From: Persicaria tinctoria
Lineage: Eukaryota > Streptophyta > Magnoliopsida > Caryophyllales > Polygonaceae
Direction: 5' to 3'
Assembly: GCA_037127255.1 (NCBI GenBank)
Contig: JBANSL010000009.1
Location: 18,499,475-18,563,474, forward strand
DNA length: 64,000 nt
The notes under the pieces were generated by a model, which had not been told where the DNA came from, searched no databases, and was given only the letters and a program-made list of their open reading frames with translations. The position numbers were made by a program, and so were the translations under genes. This document shows, piece after piece, positions 50,410-62,485 of this stretch; position 1 is the stretch's first letter, and the number at the start of each line of letters is the position of its first letter.

Positions 50410-50881
50410 CAGGCACGGAACCAGGAATTTAATTTTGGGTAGGCTGGATTTGCATATAATTTTAATTTTTTTTACCATCTATCATTATAGCTATTGAGTT
50501 AAAAATTAGACATATATAAAAATTAAAGAATATTTGATAAATAAATAATTTTATTCTTGTTAATTTTTTTAAGTGGGAAAAAAATTATCCAGATGAAATT
50601 AACAAGAATAAAAATTAATCTATGTTGCAATTGATCAAATATTCTTTAATTAACAAGAAGGCACAAGTGGGTAACAGAAGCCACAAATGGAAGTACAGAA
50701 CGCGCGGCCACCAAAAGTTGAAGGATAAGGGGATCGAACCTGAGACTATAGCACTCCTCTCTTCAATCTCAACCACTGTGCCATTCAAACAATGTGATAT
50801 AACTCTACCTATATTATACATATTACTAACAAACTGGGGTGGGCTGCAGCATACACCAGCCCACCCCCAGTTCCGTGCCTG
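50410..50881. mobile_element. Non-autonomous hAT element (472 bp, TSD CCTGTAAT) with tRNA-like module
   Basis: TIRs CAGGCACGGAACC and AGTTCCGTGCCTG. Duplications CCTGTAAT at 50402-50409 and 50882-50889. On the minus strand a tRNA-Leu/Ser-like module has A box TGGCACAGTGG (50773-50783) and B box GGTTCGATCCC (50730-50740). Confidence 0.92.
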
Positions 50882-50889
50882 CCTGTAAT

Positions 50890-51730
50890 GTTCATATTTC
50901 TTCATTGCTATGATATAAGTGAACTTTTGAATCATCTTCCTTGCTTCAATTTTAAAAAAGGTAAAATTCCAGCTTCAAGTTTATTGTGATCCTTATGATT
51001 CAATCATAAGCTAAAATCCTGATTATCATGATCCATGTAAAGATTTGAGTACATTTTCATTGCAAGAAACATTGGCACTTGAGCCTGACAATCTCGACCA
51101 TTTACGAATTTTGTGAGCACCAAATTTGTTAGATTCTAAACGAGATCAAAATGATCTGAATTCAGAATGTTCACAAGCTCTGAGATCAGCAAAGGGAAGA
51201 AAGCTGACCTCCAGAGGCTTGAGACGAAAGGAGTAGAGAGATTTTTAGAGATTTGAGATGTGAATTATGAATGTTAATGCCAAAAGATTTTTTGCACATT
51301 CACACACACACTGTCTTTTTTTCAATTTAGTTTCTTTAGCTACAATTTGCAAGGAATCATCTCAACAGGTATATGAGCTTTGTTAGTGTCAGTTTACATG
51401 CTTAATTTGTAGAGTTTCAGCTTTGATTTAACCTTGATGGCTGAGATTACAGCTCGATCATTTAGGTTAACTAAAACATGTAATTTTGGCTTTACATGGT
51501 TAATTAAGAATGGCCAAGAATTTGTTATTTCTGCTACCATTTTGAAGTGAAATTGCATGCTTCATGTAATGCTATAATCTTTCTGTTCTTCAGGGTTTCA
51601 ATTTGATAAATGCTTTATGATTAATTTCGAAGACAACATAATTCATCACCAATTTTTTTTCAATTTCGAAGACAACATAATTCATCACCAATTTTTTTTT
51701 TTTTGCCCTTTTTTTTTTTTGCCCTCTTCA
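50890..51730. other. AT-rich intron- or intergenic-like DNA
   Basis: No frame of interest. TTTCGAAGACAACATAATTC is directly repeated at about 51626 and 51663 with poly(T) spacers. Confidence 0.5.
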
Positions 51731-54392
51731 TCACCAAGTTTAGTCGGGATTTGTCGGGTGAGCGTGTTTCGAGATATTTATTCGAGTATTAAAAAAAATA
51801 CATATCTCTTTGGATCAGTTTAATTTCATTCTTTTCTCTTCTCTCATGTCTCTCTCTCTCTCTTCCGTTGCCTCACTGTGGGGTTGCCTTGCCTTGCAAT
51901 GGTACAGATGTTCAATTTGTCCTTATGCACACAGTTCACACCACAATATCATATTCTCAGAGGAAAACAACAAAACACATTGCTCTCTCTCCCTTCCCCT
52001 CTTCCACTGTCTGCAATTCAAAAAGAACAAACCCAGAAAAGTAATTCATGAAGAGCACCATACCTCGCTTTCTCCGTTCAAATCAAGGCCTCCCCGAGAC
52101 ACCCCAAGATGAACCACGACTTCACCTTCATTCTTGACCTCCGTTCAAGCTCACACCAGCCCTCTACCTTCCTCCTTCTCTTCACCGTCGGAGCCGCCAG
52201 GAACCGTACTGCCCCACCGCCGCCACTGCAGAAACCGTCACCGAGGAAGACAGCCCTGCTTCCCCGATTGAAGGGTCCGCCAGACTCTCACCACCTCCGA
52301 CTTCCAGCAGCAGATCCTCCGACCTCCTCGACGAACGAGACGAAGGCCAAGCCCGGAGCACCACCATTGAGCCGCCCTCGCTCCTCGCTTCCCCTGTTTC
52401 GCTCCCAATCTGATCGGTAAGGGTTTCCCTTTTGTCTCCGACCTAAATCTCCGTAAAAGAGCCCCCTTTAACCCCCTTCTTTCTTCCTGGGCCAAGCTCG
52501 TTCGATTCCAACTCCGACGAAGCTCAATCGCGCCTCCGACGACCATGTTTTCGGCGAAGCTCTTCAAATCTCGGTGAGATTCTTTCGCTTTCTTTGTAGT
52601 TCGGTTTGGGTTCAGGGGTGAGCGAGGGTGGTCGGAATGTCGAGTCGGTCTGGTTGGACGAGTTGGGGTCGAAAGGCGCCGGAGCCGGAGCCTGGGCTTC
52701 TTCTTTCTTCTCTTCCGTTTCCGAGCCCCAGATCTGCAGAGCTTGAAGGAGACAGGACTGTAGCTCTGTCCTCTTTCTTTTTTCGTTGTTGGGCCTAATT
52801 TTCCTTGTGGGCCGGATCCTTCCTTTTAATTCGGGTTATAACAATTGGGAGAGATATATGTGATTTCTTGCTGGGCCGGATCCGGGTTAGGGAAAAAGGG
52901 TTAATTTATGTTATTGGCCTTATGTTATTTTATACACTATGGTTATATTATATGATTTGTGAAAATAGAATCGTTTGGGTGATTTAATGTCGGAGTTTAT
53001 TTATATAATGATTTTGAAAATAAAAATGTCGGAATTATTTTAATGGTATGAAATTGTAAGTTGATTAAAGATTTAATGTTTATAAAGGGGTTTTGGCCAG
53101 ACATGATTTGAGAATTGTTTTGAATATGAGTTGACTTAATTTGGGATTTAAGAGTTTGGAAAATATGGTTGGTACGATTTTATCGATGGGTTTTGATTGG
53201 AAATGAAATGATTTTGGTTGATGTTGATCATATCGGAAAGGTTTTGGAAAATGGTTTTACCATCGGTTGGTTTTGAGCATGTTGAGAATGTGGAGACCGT
53301 GTGTATGAATGATAGATGGGTAGCTCATGAAAATGGCTTGATGATAGGTGTGAATTGCTTTTGGATTTCTTTGGACTTGCATTTGGGCCCTTGCTTGTGT
53401 TATCTTGCTGTTCTGCATCTTCAGGTAAGTCTCTTCGGAGCTTACTCAGATTGAATAGAGCTATTCCCTGCCTTAGGTGCATGATATACTAGGTGCTTGC
53501 ATTCATCATCAGCATGCCATGTAGTACCATGCTAGGTTGCATCGATCGTTGAGCATTCTATTTCTTTGTGCGTATGTAAACAGAACGGCCGTTATCTGTG
53601 ATAGTCCTAGAGTCTTTGCTAGGGTCATAGGGTAGCCCAGCCTCATCGGGTACCCTGAGTCAATCGAGTACTTCCTTATATTATGATATGCCTGCGGGCT
53701 TTATTGTGGAGCGGGTTAGGCATGCGTGCCGCCCTATTATGAATGAATGCATTCACGAGCTGGCCAGTCTCCGCCTGTCGGAAGGGGTGGAGGTAGGAGA
53801 GGGATATGCCACTTGGCATTGTCTTGGGCCCTTTACAGTATTTCTGCACATTATTATGAACTAGGAGCATGCTAGTGTGTTTGAATTTCGTACTGCATTA
53901 GAGCATCTTTATTAGGTATAGCGTATATGTGTGCTTATGGTTGGGATGCAGAGTTAAGTGGGCATCGATCTGATCCCGCTCCAAATCAATTTTTTTAGGA
54001 ATTATTTATGTTCATCCTATCGGTGTTGTTTGCTTATTGCGCGGGTCATTTTGTCGGCGGAGAGTGAGCGCTGGAGTTATAGACTTCACCGGACTCTAAT
54101 TATATTGTCTTGGATTTACACTTTTGACTCCGTTTTGACCCGGCTCTGTCGTGGCACTTGTATCCTTATTTTGCTTCCGTCTTGCTTCCGTGTGAAATGA
54201 ATTTTGCGAGTTAGTCCCTAGGACAGGTTAAGGGTACCCAACGGCCCTTCGAGGTGTTTAGGGTTTGAAATCCCTCTTTCTATTAATCTTAAATGACTTT
54301 GAAACCTCGACCCGTACCTGGATTGCAAGATCCGAACAAGGGGTTTTATCCCTTGAAACGTAACCCAGAAATCATAATTCTGGGCCGTTACA
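51730..54392 (+). mobile_element. Giant LTR-like element, copy 2 (left limit uncertain)
   Basis: The 3' end GGGCCGTTACA at 54392 and the last kilobase (from about 53400, AAGTCTCTTCGGAGCTTACT) match the element at 16456-19665. A GC-rich leader with GATCGGTAAG donor-like sequence (52412) parallels the first copy. The left terminus TGTAA.GGC is not visible, so the copy is probably 5'-truncated. No coding capacity. Confidence 0.65.
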
Positions 54393-55400
54393 TTCCTTCC
54401 CCTAAAAAACCCATGTGCCAAACACAGTGTTACGGTGTAGCGGCTAAAACACCCAAACAACAAGACTCAAAGCAAGAAAATTCAATGAAAAAACAAAAGG
54501 AAATGCAATAAATCGAGAGGAAGAGTGTTGATCTCACTTAGACTTTTCTTTTTGTGGTTTTTTGATTTTGAAGACTCCAATGTGAGCTTGATGAGGGTGT
54601 TTATGAACAAGCTGCTTTGATACCAATTTGGATACGGGGATCAACGATTTAGGCCCGATATTTCAACACCAAGCTCGATCGACAATAATATAAAGAGAAC
54701 GAAATTTGATGACACAATTTTAATGGGAATTCAACAACTTGGAGTTGAGGAATTTAACACAACAAGAAAGAAAAACAGAAGTTAAGCACAAAATTATAAA
54801 GATTGAAGAACAACCTTTAAATCCAAGGTACGACACAAGAGGAACTTGCCCTCAAGCACCAATACCATCAAAATGAACACCCCACTTCCTCCAACTTGAC
54901 GCAACTAAGGACGATGCCTTAGATCGCCAAGAGGATGCTTGTGATTGATTGTGAACACCAATTCCAAAAGGATTGACATAAAACAACACAAACCAAGCTG
55001 TAATTCTTCAAAGATCTATTCAACAAGTAGTTCCCCCTTCACAGTGTCATGGGAAAGCCTAAATATATACTACCTAAAATTTTGGAAATTACATTAAAAA
55101 AACCCAAGTTTAAACTAAATGAAAATATAACACTCATGATGCAACTAACTAAAAATAGATTACTAGAGATAGATAATGGTGCAAGGAGCATCGCTGGCTG
55201 CATCACCATCACTCTTGCAAGGCCTTCTTCACTTGTATCATCACCCTAGGATCCAATGAAGATGTAGGAAGCCCAACCATAGCCTTGCAATGTACAACTA
55301 ACCCGGTCAAGTAGGATTGGAGCTTCTTAGCTCTAGACAACGTCATTGGTCCATTATGGATGATTGGCAGTTGCATCGGCTCTCTAGATGACCCTTAATA
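54393..55400 (-). mobile_element. LTR retrotransposon remnant: PBS and LTR on the minus strand
   Basis: TTGGTATCAAAGCAGC (minus strand, 54611-54626) is a tRNA-Met-type primer site. Beyond it, on the plus-coordinate side, an LTR begins at 54629 (TGGATACGGGGATC). Its far end is unclear (about 55300-55400). The internal side is only about 220 bp before it meets the giant LTR. No protein is preserved. Confidence 0.55.
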
Positions 55401-56062
55401 TCATTCACGATATAGCACTACCATATAATGTCAAAACAAAACCACTGGTGGAGCTAACCTTAATGATCATAATTAGTGACCTAGTTTGCATCATAGTATC
55501 CCTCCAAAGATTGAGGGTTCATTATAGAATATAAGTCCCGAACCATTTTGCCTTTAAGATATCTATATAATCTATTAAATGCAATTCAATGTCATCTACT
55601 AGGATTATATGTGCGTGTGTACTAAGTCTACTTTCAATATAAGCAATATCATTTTGAGCGAGTTCATCGAAACATTAGACTCACAATATTTTACCATATC
55701 ATTTTGAGTGAGTTCATAGAATGCTAGCATCAAAAGGAGTTCATAATGGCACAACATCAAGTAGCCATATTATATTATGCACGTTTACTCTAAACAAAAA
55801 AAAAGTATGCAATTATTTATTCAATTAATAGTGTTTGAAGTTTTCTTTTCTTTGTGCGGTTGTTGTATATTCTCGACTTCTTAATTTATCAAAAAAGGTG
55901 TGATTTGATTTTCGAATCTTTACCTTGTAAAAAAATACTTAAATTTTACGATAAAGAGTATGAATTTGAACTAGTTGAAACATCAACACATTGTTCTAAA
56001 TAACTTTAAATATTGTCTTAAACTTACAAATACTCAAAGTAAATGTTTTTTAAACACAATAT
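55401..56062. other. Intergenic DNA downstream of the CslE gene
   Basis: AT-rich, no frame of interest. It will hold the 3' UTR and poly(A) site of the minus-strand CslE gene, but I cannot place them. Confidence 0.5.
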
Positions 56063-59000
56063 CTAAACTAAAATTGAGAAGCTAGCACAAATTGATAAAG
56101 CAAATGTGATCGCTCTAACAGTGGTGGAATTTGGCATCTTACCCTTATCCTTTCTTAGGAAAAGTGCATCATACAAGGGCAAATTTAATGCCACCAAAGA
56201 TGCACATATCAATACCTGCAAGCCCAGTTTCTCTATCACTTCCTCTCCGTTTGTGAATAAACTTTTGATCGTAGTCACCAATGAGAATAGGTTTAGTATA
56301 GCAAGTGTTGCTAAGATGGTGAACATAGGAGACGGAACACCAAACTCAATCTTCTCTTCCATGTACCTTTTCATAACATCCTCATCTGCCACTTTGGTTG
56401 TTATGACAAATTTCAAGTCAGAGAATCCCACAAAGTTTAGAATTGAATCAACGAAGGCAAATAGATAGGAGGTGGTGCGTTTGTAGAGCCATATCCTTTG
56501 CTCATTCCACCATCCAAGGGCAGTGCCTTCTGCTTGTAGGAATTCTACTAGACTGTATGTATAACTGGCTATTATGATATAAGCAAAAGGAATGAACCAG
56601 GGACTTGATACCTACAAAATATCAATACAAATAACAATAACAAAAAAACAGTAAATGTTTAATTATAATAGATGGTTTTATATGTTAACTTTTTAATCAC
56701 ATATATTGTATGATTCAAAGCCAATAAAAAGAATGCAAAGACATGTGAACAATAAAGATTCGAATCTAATACTACCAACATGTACCAATCAACAAAACAA
56801 TAAAATTTTGTAAAACTAATACTTGAGTTTAACTACAATTTCTCCAAGAAATTAAAACTAAAATTTTAACTATTGTATGATTTCTTATCAATTCCATTAA
56901 TATAGGTTTGGAGAGTTTGATTACCTCAGGATATAAGGAAATGCCATTGATGAGAAATAAGGAAGGCACGGCAGAGTAGAAGACGGTGGCAAAGGAATTG
57001 CAAGCCCAACAACAATAATAAAGATAACTGAGTTGAAGGAGAGGGCTTATCCTTCCATGTCCAAACCATATTGGGCAATACTTAGACATAAATATCTGAA
57101 AGTCACCCTCACTCCACCTTTTATGTTGCACCAAAACCTCATTCAATGAAGTTGGAGCAACACCCAAGAACCCAGGCCTCCTTGGGTTGTAGTAGGCTGA
57201 CTTCCAACCTTGACATTGGATTGATAATCCTGTTATCACATCCTCAACAGGGCACCCATACTTCAAGCCCATCTACATCCATATATATATGAATTCGAAC
57301 AATTGAGTTTGGTTCAACGGATCTATTATATCTATATATACGTGTATAGAATGATGAAAATCAATATTACAATTTAAACCATGTGGATCTTACTTTTCTT
57401 TTCTTTTTCACATTATTTTGTTGTTCTTCTTCTTCTTTTGCAGAGATTTAAAACAATAGTATGAAGACTGTCATTGAGCCTTTCAACTCATATTCTATAC
57501 CCTTGTAAAGGTTCAAAATTTCTATATTGGACATTAATTTAAAATATTTACATTACAAGTTTAACAAAAAAAAAATGAATCTTTATTGTAAAAAAATAAA
57601 AGATTTTGAACCCAAAAAATTGAACCTTCTATGTAAAATCATGAACCTCTAACATAAAAACTTAGACCTATCATAAAAACTTAAACCCAAGAATTTGAAA
57701 CTTTCATTTAAAAACGATGAACCATTACGAAAATCATTGAAAATCAAGGGGTTCCCAATAAGTCTAAAAATTTACACTGGTCTTTACATTATTATTTTTT
57801 AAGTCTTACAATTTTTTTAAAAAAAATTAAAAAATAAATGAGGTCCTCATGATCTATACTAGAAGAAGTGTACATGTATTTGATGAAAAGTCCCCTTTCC
57901 TTGAGAAGAAAAATTATATTTAAAAAATGAGAATTATGCATCTGAACATTGGAGCATACCTGTTTTCCCCATTCAGTGTTTGTCTCATATGTGCAACTAG
58001 CAAGCCCCTTGACATTGTGTTCCAACTCTACCATACTAACTACTTTGTCTCCTATGTATTCATTTTGTTTTGTTTTCCATTGAATAGGAGAATCGTTTGC
58101 ATCGTACTTTTTCCCACACAACACCTCTCTTAGGTGAAAGCAATTACTTCCAATATACAAAGGACCTCCATTCCCATCTTGTCCATGGAAGTCCACCTAA
58201 ATAAATAAATTTCATCAACCGATTAGGCTATCATAAAATAAAATCGTTTGATAGTGTTATCGGAAGTGGGAGTATTCTAAAAGCCCAACATATAAGTCAT
58301 ACTGGGGCACTATCCCAAAACCAATTGCCATTATGTGGAGTAGCCCATCCACTTATATGTTAGGTTCATAATCCTCTCACTTTCGATGTGTGATTCAGAA
58401 GTGTCCCAAGAGATAATATTTCATCCTTCTAGTTAGGTTACTATTAATGCTTACTAACCTCTTTTATCACACGAAGAGAAGAGCCGTACAAGTCATTTTT
58501 TGTGATGTTATCGAACATTTGAGGAAACTGCACATATGCAAAATCTTGGCTTTTCTTTTCATCCATGAAGAAGCAAAGTGCGTCAAATATAGATTTTGAA
58601 TCATTTGAGTACATGTCACAATCCACATTAAGAATTATTGGCCCGTTGCTTATTTGCGATGAAACTCTTATCTGCAGTTTATTGATAAAACCACATTAAA
58701 TGAAATATTATAATATTAGTTGTTAAGTCATGTTTAAAGAAAGATTTGTCCTACTCCCTTTGTTAATTAAAACATGTCGTTTTAGACATTTGCACATTTT
58801 TTAAGAAAACAAATAAAAATAAACAAAAATACACTCATACCCCTAATTATTACTTTATTTTTCCACTTTATTGAAAACTACAACTAACAAATCTATAATC
58901 ATTACAAGGGTAATTTTGGAAATTGAACACCAAAATACCTAAAATAACATGTTTTCTTAACAAGATTTTACTCATAAAACGACATGTTTTTCTTAACGGA

Positions 59001-59886
59001 GGGAGTATTAAATTTGTTGTTATATACGATGAGAATAAGAAGGTTGAGTACGATTACCAGAGCATTCATGGCGCCAGCTTTGAAGTTGTGGAAGTGTTGC
59101 GGTCGCTTCTCTCGTGCCATATAAACAAGGTTTGGCATAGACATGCCTTCGACATCTCGGGAATCGAATCTCTTTCCATCAATCAATATCTTATTTAAAA
59201 CTCTAAAAGTTAGAATTTGTTCAACACAATATATAAATTGGTAAAAAAAAACACTCATTTTCAAGTACTTTCTCCGTTAACTAAAACGTACATGTCATTT
59301 TAGGAAGTAGATCTTGTTAATAAAAACCTGTCATTTTAGGTATTTTGTCACCCACTTTACGAAATTGTCCTTGTAATGATTAGACAGTTATTAGTTGTAG
59401 TGTTTGAGAAAGTAAAAAAGTAAAATAATAATTAGGGGTATAAGTGTATTTTTGTTTGTTTTGTTGATAAGTGTGTAGATTTCTAAAATGATAAGTTTTA
59501 ATTAACGGATGGATTATTAATTACTAGTATCATCACCTAGTCAACTTTGATAAAATATTTTCAAGTATGCTGCGTTTTTATTAACATTTTCCAAATATAT
59601 TTTACATTGCCCTCTATTATATATATTAGGTCAACCAAAACCATTAATATAGATAATTGTACTGACAAATATTATAAGTTCTAGCTTAAAACATTTTTAC
59701 TGAAAAAAATGTAATATCGAACAATTTAAAGAAATAGAATATCACCTGAAGGATGGTTGGATGATCACGTTTGGAAATATAAGTGTCCCACTGAGAAAAC
59801 CCTTTATGTTTGCAAATTGCCTCCTCCGGCACCTTTCCTATCTTGGTTGATTCTTCTATACGTTTAGCCATGTCCTCGTATAGTTT
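56063..59886 (-). CDS. CSLE: Cellulose synthase-like protein E, C-terminal 539 residues (5' part missing)
   Basis: A family-2 glycosyltransferase of Golgi/ER membranes; CslE proteins belong to the cellulose synthase superfamily, and their product is not firmly known. Six minus-strand exons, all phase 0 with GT-AG borders: 59886-59746 ([12 protein letters not shown]...TILQ), 59189-59058 ([20 protein letters not shown]), 58671-58459 ([10 protein letters not shown], the DxD sugar-nucleotide motif), 58196-57960 ([20 protein letters not shown]), 57272-56925 ([10 protein letters not shown] and QHKRW, the catalytic ED and QxxRW), 56611-56063 (hydrophobic, several membrane spans, stop at 56063). No internal stops. 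Full CslE proteins are about 730 residues, so about 190 N-terminal residues (two membrane spans, first D) are not visible. A Copia element starts at 60055, in what should be the preceding intron. Either exon 1 lies past 64000 or the gene is truncated. Two MITEs sit in its introns. Confidence 0.93.
58754..59005. repeat. Stowaway MITE in a CslE intron (252 bp)
   Basis: TIRs CTCCCTTTGTTAATTAAAAC and its partner ending TTCTTAACGGAGGGAG, with TA on both sides. It lies wholly in the intron between exons 59189-59058 and 58671-58459. Confidence 0.88.
59265..59516. repeat. Second, diverged Stowaway-like MITE in the next CslE intron
   Basis: TACTTTCTCCGTTAACTAAA on the left and TTTTAATTAACGGATGGATT on the right. 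Inner motifs (ACATGTCATTTTAG; AATAATTAGGGGTATAAGTG) are shared, inverted, with the MITE at 58754. Confidence 0.75.
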
Positions 59887-60488
59887 CTGTAGATCATTAC
59901 AAAAAAAATATAGTTATGTAGATATCAATCTCTTTTTTGGGCATTCTTGGCTAATTAAGCGAGATTGTACATTATATATCATTTCTTTTATATATTATAA
60001 ATTAAATATATAAGCACAATATGATAACTTATCCATACGACACATTGATATTTTTATGAAGATTATATGTCTTCATTATACCTTCATTATGCTATCATTA
60101 TCCTTAGCTGAATTTGAGCTTCATTTCAGCTGCATTTCCTTTACTTTTTCAGTAGCTTTGTCGTCTTCTATAATAAGGAGGTTTGTCTCTATTTGGTGAC
60201 TCATGTGCAAGGCACATGTTGGTGTATTATCCTACTATAAAATCTTGCATTCTCCCTTCCCAATTAGTAGGGTTTTGGAGATTGAAGCCGCACTAAATGA
60301 AGGCTATGACAGACCATTTTTTATTCTCTGATTGCTGATGAAACAGTGCCTTGTGTTGGCTTGTTTCTTGATGATTTTTGCTCCTTTTGCATCTTATCTT
60401 TGATGATCTTAGCATATTTTCACATGGTATCAGAGCGACAGTCAATTCTGCTGATTGTTCTTTGCTTTTCTAGTTGATTTCCGCATTT

Positions 60489-61740
60489 ATGTTTACTGTG
60501 AGTGGTATCTCTAATTAAGGGGAAAGAACACCTGAAGATATGAATGATTAAGCTAATCTAGCCGATCCTTTGTTTCTCTCTAATTCTGATCACCCTAGTG
60601 CTCAGTTGGTTGCAATTCCGTTTGATGGAAGTAATTACATGACTTAGAGTCGTGGGGTTATGATGGCTTTAGGAGCCAAATGTAAGCTTGGCTTTATTAA
60701 TGGCTCTTGTGCTAAGCTAGCTGTTGGATCTGTTGATCTGGAAAGGTGGATAAAGGCCGATTATATGGTGAGTTGTTGGCTTCTTAACTCAATGACTAAG
60801 AGTATAGCTGAAAGATTCATGTTTGTGGATTCCTCTAAATATCTGTGGGATGAGATTGTGGAGAGATTTGGTCAGTCCAATGCTCCACTAGTTTTTCAAA
60901 TCAGAGAGAAACTTGGAAACATAGTTCAGGGTAACATGAATTTAGCTGATTTATACTATCTCTTTAAACATCACTGGGATGAGTTACAGGTCTTAGAGAG
61001 TGTCCCTGAATGTATGTGTGGTGTTATTGCTTCTTGTACTTGTGACTTGAAGAAAAAAAAATTCTGAGATTGAGTCTAGAAACAGGCTCATGCAATTTTT
61101 AGTTAGCTTGAATGATGGTTATGATGTTGCAAGAAACTCTATTCTAGCTACTGATCCTCTACCTAGCATCAACAAGGCTTATTACATCTTGCAACAAGTA
61201 GAAAGAGGTAATGAAGCCTCAAGTGGCACTTCTGTTTCTCAAGGTATTAGCACTGATTCAAGTGCAATGGCTACTAATAGAGGTGGATGATCTTATCAGT
61301 ATAAGCCTTCTGGTGGAGGAAGTAAATCAGCTAAGAGAGAATGGAAAGATGGGCAAGAGTTGAAGAGGATAAAGACCAATTCTAAGTGTTCTCATTGTGG
61401 TATGAAATGGCACATGGCAGAGCAGTGTTTCAAGCTCCATGGAATCCCTGATTGGTTTAAGAAACTCAAAGAAAAAGAGAAGAATGGCATTCCCAGTAAA
61501 AACACAGCTTACCCAACAGGGTAAATGGGTAACCAAGTGCAAGGCAGTCCTTTAGATGATGATGCTGGAGAAGGGAATGTTGATTCTGTCATGGTAAATG
61601 CAGTTTACCAAGAAGTGCTCAAGAGAATGAGAGGAAGAAATCAAGTAGAGAGCAGTACTGGATCCTTTGCAAACTTTGCAGGTATGATTTCTCCTACAGT
61701 TGCAAATAATGTATCACAGACATGGTTATTATGATCCCGA
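60489..61740 (+). pseudogene. Copia gag (multiple lesions)
   Basis: From the ATG at 60489, three in-frame stops occur in the first 60 codons (for example ACT TAG AGT at about 60645). Then MMALGAKCKLGFINGSC, FMFVDSSKYLWDEIVERFGQ and FKHHWDELQVLESVPEC, with a frameshift at an A run near 61055. The CCHC knuckle CSHCGMKWHMAEQC is near 61390-61430. It ends at the inserted element at 61721. Confidence 0.88.
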
Positions 61741-62485
61741 TCCGGATCCTACGATCCTACGATTCTACGATTCTAGGCAAGGTTTTGATCCGGATCGGAC
61801 ATATAGACTCCTTCGTGCTAGGATCCACCTAGGATCCTATGGGATTGTGTGGGATCGGTAGGATCCACCTAGGATCTATCGATCCTAGAAAAAATATTCG
61901 ATCATAGTAAAAATCATATTTGTGTAATTGTGTTTGTTTTGTTTGAATATTGAGCCTTCTAGATACGATGAACCTTTTTATTTTTATTTTTTTTTGTAGC
62001 CCATCTCCTTATAAATTGAAGGCAGAAGAGTGAAGACGTTGAATTGAAATCCTAAGGCCTTTGTTTCGTTACTCAACTCGACAAATCCACGTCCGAGCGC
62101 CTGAAAATTGTTCATGATGTGGTTAATTACGATGATGACATTTGAAATTAGATATGTTATTGGATATTTGGATGTGTGATTTATCTCTTGTATGTTTGTC
62201 ATATTTTAAGACATTATCCTTGTCTGTTTGTCACCTTTTCAGACATTATTCTTGACAAATTATGAATGTTAAATGCTTATTATTGGACTATTTTAGTTAC
62301 ATAATGTGTTTAATGGAGGAAAAGCTTAGTTTTATTTTAAAATTAAGGTATTTGTTTAGGATGGTTTGTTTTTATTTTTTTATTTTATTTTATTTTTAAT
62401 TTTTGTCTAGGATCTTACGATCCTACGATCCGATCCTACACCGTTGTCTCGATCCCACACTAGGATCCCGATCCTAAAAACCTTG
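61721..62485. mobile_element. TIR element with GGATCC-rich ends, copy 2 (765 bp)
   Basis: Starts CATGGTTATTATGATCCCG and ends CGATCCTAAAAACCTTG. The flanks ATCACAGA (61713-61720) and ATCACATG (62486-62493) match at 6 of 8 bases, so the duplication has diverged. Subterminal GATCCTACGATCC arrays and the last 150 bp match the copy at 38403. Confidence 0.8.

Noticed and set aside
55049..55249. 66-codon Lys-rich protein
   Set aside because: It lies in the LTR remnant, antisense to its reading direction, and has no domain.
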